From NCBI GenBank assembly GCA_025966215.1, contig JAOPVM010000034.1:1-10223 (forward strand): a DNA stretch of 10,223 nucleotides, in the 5' to 3' direction. This document shows, piece by piece, positions 6,244 through 10,223 of the stretch; position 1 is the first letter of the stretch; each line of letters starts with the position of its first letter. The notes under the pieces are model-generated. The model was not told the DNA's origin and made no database searches. It saw only the letters and a list, made by a program, of their open reading frames with translations. A program made the position numbers and the translations under genes. Source of the DNA: Klenkia sp. (GTDB lineage: Bacteria > Actinomycetota > Actinomycetes > Mycobacteriales > Geodermatophilaceae).

Positions 6244-6264
6244 ATGCATGCGAACCGCTGCATG
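6244..6264 (+). promoter_or_regulatory. Dyad before the cation exporter gene, candidate metal-sensor operator
   Basis: Two overlapping dyads occupy the 59-base gap: ATGCA (6244-6248) with TGCAT (6259-6263), and CATGC (6247-6251) with GCATG (6260-6264). TGCAT/GCATG half-sites resemble operators of ArsR/SmtB-type metal sensors, which often control cation diffusion facilitators in actinobacteria. The site lies 19 bases before the ATG. No regulator gene is in the window. Confidence 0.35.
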
Positions 6265-6282
6265 TGACCCGGGGGAGTGCTG

Positions 6283-7212
6283 ATGGGGCACGACCACGCG
6301 CACGGGCACGGCCACGGGACGGCCACCGCCGGCGCCGGGTACCGCCGCCGGCTGGCGCTGGTGCTGGGCATCACCGGCACCGTCCTGGTCGTGCAGGCCG
6401 TCGGCGCGGTCGCCTCGGGCTCGCTGGCCCTGCTGGCCGACGCCGCGCACATGGCCACCGACACCCTGGGCATCGCCCTGGCCCTCGGCGCGGTCACCCT
6501 GGCCCAGCGCCCGGCCTCGGGCCGGCGCACCTTCGGCCTCCAGCGCATCGAGGTGCTCGCCGCCGTCGCCAACGGGCTGCTGCTGCTCGGCGTCGGGGGC
6601 TACGTCGTCGTCGAGGCGGTCCGGCGGATCGGTGACCCCCCGGAGATCCGCTCCGGCCTGATGCTCACCGTCGCCCTCGTCGGGCTCGTCGCCAACCTGG
6701 TGTCCCTGGCGCTGCTGCGCTCCGGGCAGGGCGAGTCGCTGAACGTGCGGGGGGCCTACCTCGAGGTGCTCGGGGACACCCTGGGCTCGATCGCGGTCAT
6801 CGTCGCCGCCGTCGTCATCGCCACCACCGGGTGGACCGGCGCCGACGTCGTCGCCTCCTTCGTCGTCGGGGCGCTGGTGCTGCCCCGGGCCTGGTCGCTG
6901 CTGCGCGACGCGCTCGACGTGCTGCTCGAGGCCGCACCCCGGGGGGTGGACCTCGACGACGTCCGCAGGCACGTCCTCGGCGTCGACGGCGTCATCGAGG
7001 TGCACGACCTGCACGCCTGGACCATCACCTCGGGCCTGCCGGTGCTCTCCGCGCACGTGGTGGTCGAGGACGCCGTGCTCGCCGACGGCCACGGCGGTCG
7101 GGTGCTCGACGCGCTCTGCACCTGCCTGGGCAGTCACTTCGACGTCGAGCACTGCACCTTCCAGCTGGAGAGCGCCTCGCACCGCGGGCACGAGTCCCCC
7201 GTCCACGACTGA
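6283..7212 (+). CDS. Cation diffusion facilitator (CzcD/ZitB-like Zn2+/Co2+/Cd2+ exporter)
   Basis: A 309-residue metal/proton antiporter of the cytoplasmic membrane that exports zinc or related divalent ions. Layout: a His-rich N-terminus (HDHAHGHGHG, 3-11), six hydrophobic helices between about 24 and 200, and a cytoplasmic C-terminal domain (about 215-300). Helix 2 carries SGSLALLADAAHMATD with the metal ligands His56 and Asp60. Helix 5 has YLEVLGDTLGS, where Glu161 stands in place of the His common in CzcD, followed by Asp165. The C-terminal domain has the typical VIEVHDLHAW (238-246) and FDVEHCTFQLE (286-296), whose His residues bind metal in the YiiP-type dimer domain. Start: the ATG at 6283 is five bases after GGGGGAG; the GTG at 6277 overlaps that site and is unlikely. 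It is 59 bases after the peptidase gene, with its own candidate operator. A strong hairpin overlaps its stop codon. Confidence 0.93.
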   Translation: MGHDHAHGHGHGTATAGAGYRRRLALVLGITGTVLVVQAVGAVASGSLALLADAAHMATDTLGIALALGAVTLAQRPASGRRTFGLQRIEVLAAVANGLLLLGVGGYVVVEAVRRIGDPPEIRSGLMLTVALVGLVANLVSLALLRSGQGESLNVRGAYLEVLGDTLGSIAVIVAAVVIATTGWTGADVVASFVVGALVLPRAWSLLRDALDVLLEAAPRGVDLDDVRRHVLGVDGVIEVHDLHAWTITSGLPVLSAHVVVEDAVLADGHGGRVLDALCTCLGSHFDVEHCTFQLESASHRGHESPVHD

Positions 7213-7233
7213 GGGGGCGCACCCCCTCGGTCG
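7206..7233 (+). terminator. Hairpin terminator overlapping the CDF stop codon
   Basis: CGACTGAGGGGG (7206-7217) and CCCCCTCGGTCG (7222-7233) form a 12-bp stem with one U-G pair, closed by a four-base CGCA loop. The TGA stop (7210-7212) lies inside the 5' arm. No T-run follows, so it would be a U-less terminator. It separates the exporter gene from the ctaG-type gene 44 bases downstream. Confidence 0.65.
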
Positions 7234-7256
7234 TGCGCAGTGGGACAGTGGGCGAC

Positions 7257-8213
7257 GTGCACGACCACTCGGACATGTGGATGCCCACAGATCCCCCCAC
7301 CTGGGCCCGTCTCTTCACCCCGCACCTGGACGGCTGGTCCTGGATCGCCGGGCTGACGGTCCTGGCGCTGGTCGCCTACCTCGTCGGGCTCGTCCGGCTG
7401 CGCCGCGCCGGCGTCCGCTGGCCGTGGTGGAAGACGGCGTCGTTCACCCTCGGCGCGGTCTCGCTGTTCGCCGTGACCGGCACCGAGCTGCACGGCTACT
7501 CGATGGTGCTCTTCAGCGTGCACATGGCCCAGCACATGGTGCTGTCCATGATCTCCCCGCTGCTGCTCCTGCTCGGGTCACCGGTGACCATGGCGCTGCG
7601 CACCCTGCCGCGGGGCACGGGCACCGCCGGCGTCCCGCGGGCCCTGCTGCTGGAGGCGTTGCACAGCCGGATCGCCCGGTTCCTCTCGCACCCCGGGTTC
7701 ACCATCCCGCTGTTCATCGTCAGTCTCTACGGGGTCTACTTCACACCGGTCTTCGACGACCTGATGGCCGACCCGCTGGGCCACCAGTTCATGCTCGCCC
7801 ACTTCACCGTCACCGGGCTGCTCTTCTTCGGGCCGATCCTGGGCGCCGATCCGTGGCCGCGCACCGTCGGGCACGCCGGCCGGATGCTCGAGCTCCTGCT
7901 GCCCATGCCGTTCCACGCGTTCTTCGGTGTGGCGATCATGATGAGCAGCTCGCTGGTCGTGCAGACCTTCGCGAACCCGCCGGAGAGCTGGGGCGTGGAC
8001 CCGCTGGCCGACCAGACCACCGCCGGCTCCATCGCCTGGTCGTTCGGCGAGCTGCCGACCGTGCTGGTGCTGGCGGTCGTGTTCTTCCAGTGGGCGAACT
8101 CCGAGGGCCGCAAGAGCAAGACCCGGGACCGCACCATCGACCGGGTCGGGGACGCCGAGCTCGACGCCTACAACGCCCGGCTCAAGGCGATGGCCTCCAC
8201 CCGCACCAGCTGA
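7257..8213 (+). CDS. ctaG: Cytochrome c oxidase assembly protein, CtaG (Caa3_CtaG) family
   Basis: A 318-residue polytopic membrane protein with about seven hydrophobic helices. The Caa3_CtaG family (unrelated to proteobacterial Cox11-type CtaG) is needed to assemble cytochrome c oxidase, probably by delivering copper. Family marks are the short His/Met-rich N-terminus (HDHSDMWM, 2-9), TELHGYSMVLFSVHMAQHMV (76-95), LLLLLGSPVTMALR (102-115), YFTPVFDDLM (161-170), HQFMLAHFTVTGLLFFGPI (176-194) and MPFHAFFGVAIMM (217-229). The conserved His and Met residues within these helices are likely copper ligands. The C-terminus (from about 283) is a charged cytoplasmic tail. The start is uncertain: the GTG at 7257 keeps the His-rich segment; GTG 7248 and ATGs 7275 and 7281 are in frame, and no good ribosome binding site precedes any of them. 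It follows the cation exporter but a hairpin lies between, so separate transcription is likely. It converges with the next gene. Confidence 0.9.
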   Translation: MHDHSDMWMPTDPPTWARLFTPHLDGWSWIAGLTVLALVAYLVGLVRLRRAGVRWPWWKTASFTLGAVSLFAVTGTELHGYSMVLFSVHMAQHMVLSMISPLLLLLGSPVTMALRTLPRGTGTAGVPRALLLEALHSRIARFLSHPGFTIPLFIVSLYGVYFTPVFDDLMADPLGHQFMLAHFTVTGLLFFGPILGADPWPRTVGHAGRMLELLLPMPFHAFFGVAIMMSSSLVVQTFANPPESWGVDPLADQTTAGSIAWSFGELPTVLVLAVVFFQWANSEGRKSKTRDRTIDRVGDAELDAYNARLKAMASTRTS

Positions 8214-8227
8214 GCCGGTGCGGGTGG
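8197..8227. terminator. Bidirectional terminator between ctaG and the DHA2 transporter gene
   Basis: CCACCCGCACC (8197-8207) and GGTGCGGGTGG (8217-8227) are perfect 11-bp complementary arms with a 9-base loop. The ctaG TGA (8211-8213) sits in the loop. The convergent transporter gene ends at 8232, four bases beyond the other arm. No T-run on either strand. The position in an 18-base convergent gap makes a two-way terminator the simplest reading. Confidence 0.7.
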
Positions 8228-8231
8228 TCGG

Positions 8232-9728
8232 TCAGCCGGCGTGCACGGCCATCTCGCTGGGCAGGTCGTCCCTGCTGGCCCTGATCAGCACGGCCGACGC
8301 GACCGCGGCCACCAGCAGGAAGCCCGCACCCCAGGTGAAGGCCGTGGTGTAGCCGTCGACCTGGGCGGCCAGCGCGGCCGTCGGGTCCTCCGGCGTCGGC
8401 GGGCGGTCCTGCAGGGCATTGGTGATCGCGGTGACCGAGAAGGTCGCCAGCAGAGCCGTGCCGATCGAGGCACCGACCTGCTGCACCGCCTGCAGCACCG
8501 CACTGGCCGCCCCGGCGTCGTGCTCGCCGACGCCGACCAGGGCCAGGTTGGACAGCGGCACGAAGGTGAAGCCCAGTCCCAGGCCCAGCAGCACCTGGCC
8601 GGGCAGGGCCACCTGCCAGAACGGGGTGTCCAGGCCGAGGAAGGACAGCGTGAACAGCCCGGCCGCGGCGAACAGGCCTCCGGCGACCATCAGCGGCTTG
8701 GGCCCGATGCGGGGCACCAGCTGGCTGGCCGAGCCGGCGGCGATGAGCACGCCGACGGTGACCGGCAGCGACGCGAAGCCCGCGGTCACCGGCGTGTAGC
8801 CCAGCACCTGCTGGAAGTAGAGGCTGAGGAAGAAGAACGAGCCGATCAGCCCGGCACCGACCAGCGTCGCGGTCAGGTAGGCCCCGCCCCGGTTGCGGTC
8901 GAGCACCAGCCGCATCGGCAGCAGCGGGTTGCGCACCCGGAACTCGACGACCACGAAGGCCACCAGCAGCGCGACCCCGAGGAGGATGAACGTCAGGGCG
9001 GGGCCGTCGGCCCACGGGCTGCCGCCGTCGCCGGCCTGCGCAGCCTCGGCGACCTTGGTGAACCCGTAGACCAGCGACGCCAGACCCAGGGTCACCAGCA
9101 CCGCACCCGGGACGTCGTAGCTGGTCTCACCCGAGGCCCGGCTCTCCGGCACGATCCGCCACGCGAAGACCACGGCGAGGACGGCGATCGGCACGTTGAC
9201 CCAGAAGCACCAGCGCCAGTCGGCGTACTCGGTGAGCACCCCGCCCAGCAGCAGGCCGACGGCCGAGCCGCCGCCGGCGATCGCGCCGTAGACCGCGAAG
9301 GCCTTGGCCCGCTCTGCGGCGTCGGTGAAGAGCACGGTGATCAGCGCCAGGGACGCCGGGCCGAGCAGTGCGCCGAAGGTGCCCTGCAGGGCGCGGGCAG
9401 CGAAGAGCATGGCCTCGTTCTGGGCCAACCCGCCCAGCGCCGAGGCCAGCGCGAAGCCCACCGCACCGACCAGGTAGGTGCGCTTGCGGCCCCAGAAGTC
9501 GGCGATCCGACCGCCCAGCAGCAGGAAGCCGCCGAAGGTGAGCGTGTAGGCGGTGACGATCCACTGCTGGTTGGCCTCGCTGACGTCGAGGTCCACCGAG
9601 ACCGCGGGCAGCGCGATGTTCACGATGGTCGCGTCGAGCACGATCATCAGGACGGTGACGGCGATGACGGCCAGGGCAAGCCACCGCCTCGGGTAGGGCT
9701 CCACGTGGGTGGGTGCAGCTGCGGTCAC
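8232..9728 (-). CDS. MFS transporter, DHA2 family (EmrB/QacA-type drug exporter)
   Basis: A 498-residue cytoplasmic-membrane protein with about 14 hydrophobic helices, the usual size for proton-driven DHA2 multidrug exporters. Motifs in order: D1 with LDATIVNIALP (31-41); QQWIVTAYTL (54-63) in helix 2; motif A, GGRIADFWGRKRTYL (72-86); motif B, FAARALQGTFGALLGP (109-124); motif C, GAIAGGGSAVGLLLGG (148-163), the antiporter signature; WRWCFWVNVP (171-180). Asp32 in helix 1 is a usual proton or cation residue of the family. The start is the GTG at 9728, with GAGGA six bases upstream; the frame stays open to 10196 but that part is antisense to the phosphoesterase gene. No adjacent TetR or MarR regulator gene is present, and the gene is divergent from the phosphoesterase across about 90 bases. 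The substrate is unknown. A minus-strand TACGTT (9793-9788) could be a -10 box, without a clear -35. Confidence 0.92.
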   Translation of the reverse strand: MTAAAPTHVEPYPRRWLALAVIAVTVLMIVLDATIVNIALPAVSVDLDVSEANQQWIVTAYTLTFGGFLLLGGRIADFWGRKRTYLVGAVGFALASALGGLAQNEAMLFAARALQGTFGALLGPASLALITVLFTDAAERAKAFAVYGAIAGGGSAVGLLLGGVLTEYADWRWCFWVNVPIAVLAVVFAWRIVPESRASGETSYDVPGAVLVTLGLASLVYGFTKVAEAAQAGDGGSPWADGPALTFILLGVALLVAFVVVEFRVRNPLLPMRLVLDRNRGGAYLTATLVGAGLIGSFFFLSLYFQQVLGYTPVTAGFASLPVTVGVLIAAGSASQLVPRIGPKPLMVAGGLFAAAGLFTLSFLGLDTPFWQVALPGQVLLGLGLGFTFVPLSNLALVGVGEHDAGAASAVLQAVQQVGASIGTALLATFSVTAITNALQDRPPTPEDPTAALAAQVDGYTTAFTWGAGFLLVAAVASAVLIRASRDDLPSEMAVHAG

Positions 9729-9806
9729 GGTCGGTCCTCGGTGTCGGGGGATGGTGCGGGGGTCGCACGACGGTGGCCGGCAGCGCGAACGTAGTGCCCT
9801 GCAACC

Positions 9807-9836
9807 ATGTGTGCGTGCCCGTGCCCGTGCAGCTGA
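9807..9836 (+). other. Nine-codon cysteine-rich reading frame at the phosphoesterase start
   Basis: ATG at 9807 opens a frame reading MCACPCPCS and ends with TGA at 9834-9836. Four of nine residues are Cys. Leaderless poly-Cys frames of this size act as cysteine-responsive attenuators in mycobacteria. Here the frame overlaps the start region of the phosphoesterase in another frame, and the Cys codons fall on a GTGCCC repeat, so chance is a strong alternative. A weak TAGTGC lies nine bases before the ATG as a possible -10 box. Confidence 0.2.
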
Positions 9837-10223
9837 CCGTGCTGGCCGACACGCACCTGCCCCGCCGCGCCCGCGACCTGCCGGCCCCGGTGTGGGCTGC
9901 CGTCGAGGCCGCCGACGTCGTGCTGCACGCCGGGGACTGGGTGGACGTGGCCCTGCTCGACGAGCTGGAGGCCCGCTCCCGGCGGCTGGTCGGGGTGTTC
10001 GGCAACAACGACCACGGGGAGCTGCGCACCCGGCTGCCCGAGGTCGCCCGGGTGGAGCTGGGCGGCGTCCGGTTCGCCGTGGTGCACGAGACCGGGGACT
10101 CCGGGGGTCGGGAGCGACGGTGCTCGGCGCGCTACCCGGACGTCGACGTGCTGGTCTTCGGGCACAGCCACATCCCGTGGGACACCACGACCTCATCCGG
10201 GTTGCGTCTGCTCAACCCGGGGT
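9821..10223 (+). CDS. YfcE/MJ0936-type metallophosphoesterase (partial, runs off the window)
   Basis: The plus strand encodes a calcineurin-like phosphodiesterase with all motifs visible: VLADTHLP (Asp10, His12), LHAGDW (Asp39), GVFGNNDHG (Asn63, His65), FAVVHE (His89), VFGHSH (His115, His117) and the start of LNPG(S). These residues bind two metal ions that hydrolyse phosphodiester bonds in small cytosolic enzymes of about 160-170 residues. The visible 134 codons lack only the C-terminal strands. The start is uncertain: in-frame GTGs at 9809, 9815, 9821 and 9827 lie in a GTGCCC repeat and none has a clear Shine-Dalgarno. I chose 9821 because the first beta strand (VQLTVLAD) begins two residues later. 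The physiological substrate is unknown; relatives cleave model phosphodiesters in vitro. It is divergent from the DHA2 exporter gene. Confidence 0.85.
   Translation, partial: MPVQLTVLADTHLPRRARDLPAPVWAAVEAADVVLHAGDWVDVALLDELEARSRRLVGVFGNNDHGELRTRLPEVARVELGGVRFAVVHETGDSGGRERRCSARYPDVDVLVFGHSHIPWDTTTSSGLRLLNPG

Noticed and set aside
6277..6282. GTG start two codons upstream for the cation exporter
   Set aside because: It overlaps the GGGGGAG ribosome binding site that is well placed for the ATG at 6283.
8241..9794. Plus-strand frame of 517 codons opposite the DHA2 transporter
   Set aside because: Shadow rich in Arg, Gly, Gln and His without motifs; the transporter motifs are on the minus strand.
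1..10223. CRISPR arrays, tRNA genes, insertion sequences, phage or toxin-antitoxin modules
   Set aside because: No regularly spaced repeats, no tRNA-like cloverleaf, no transposase motif, and no small paired genes were seen.

Overview
The base composition (very GC-rich, third codon positions almost all G or C), GTG starts and the gene families point to a high-GC actinobacterium. The cytochrome oxidase assembly protein and the peptidase resemble what I know from Geodermatophilaceae (Blastococcus, Modestobacter, Geodermatophilus), but that family assignment is inference. The window is chromosomal housekeeping and transport DNA. I see no insertion sequence, phage gene, CRISPR array, tRNA or rRNA.

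Left edge (1-1335): a broken locus. The first ~180 bases encode, on the minus strand, an internal piece of a QuiC-like 3-dehydroshikimate dehydratase / hydroxyphenylpyruvate-dioxygenase-like protein. It abuts, head to head, a metabolite:H+ symporter that lacks its first two membrane helices. Both genes have lost their 5' ends at the same point, as expected from a deletion (or an assembly misjoin) across the divergent promoter region of a quiC/shikimate-transporter pair.

Minus-strand block (1336-4737), in transcription order: a zinc-dependent alcohol/formaldehyde-type dehydrogenase, a YdhP-like major facilitator exporter, and a PdxI (YdbC)-type aldo/keto reductase. The exporter and reductase lie 26 bases apart and are probably cotranscribed. 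A long inverted repeat separates the dehydrogenase from them.

Plus-strand block (5027-8213): a membrane-anchored M23 metallopeptidase with an unusually large cytoplasmic N-terminal part, a His-rich cation diffusion facilitator, and a CtaG-type copper/cytochrome c oxidase assembly protein. Candidate regulatory sites are a GTCAC direct repeat in front of the peptidase and a TGCAT-type dyad in front of the metal exporter.

Right edge (8232-10223): a 14-helix DHA2 drug-exporter-type transporter on the minus strand, divergent from a YfcE/MJ0936-type phosphoesterase that runs off the window. The phosphoesterase start region also holds a 9-codon reading frame with four cysteines.

A recurring theme is very stable GC hairpins at gene ends. 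Three of the four complete plus-strand reading-frame ends have their stop codon inside a hairpin, and two of those hairpins lie in 9- to 18-base gaps between convergent genes, where they could stop transcription from both sides. I found no convincing multi-gene undescribed system; the best leads are the left-hand junction, the peptidase N-terminal region and the stop-codon hairpins.
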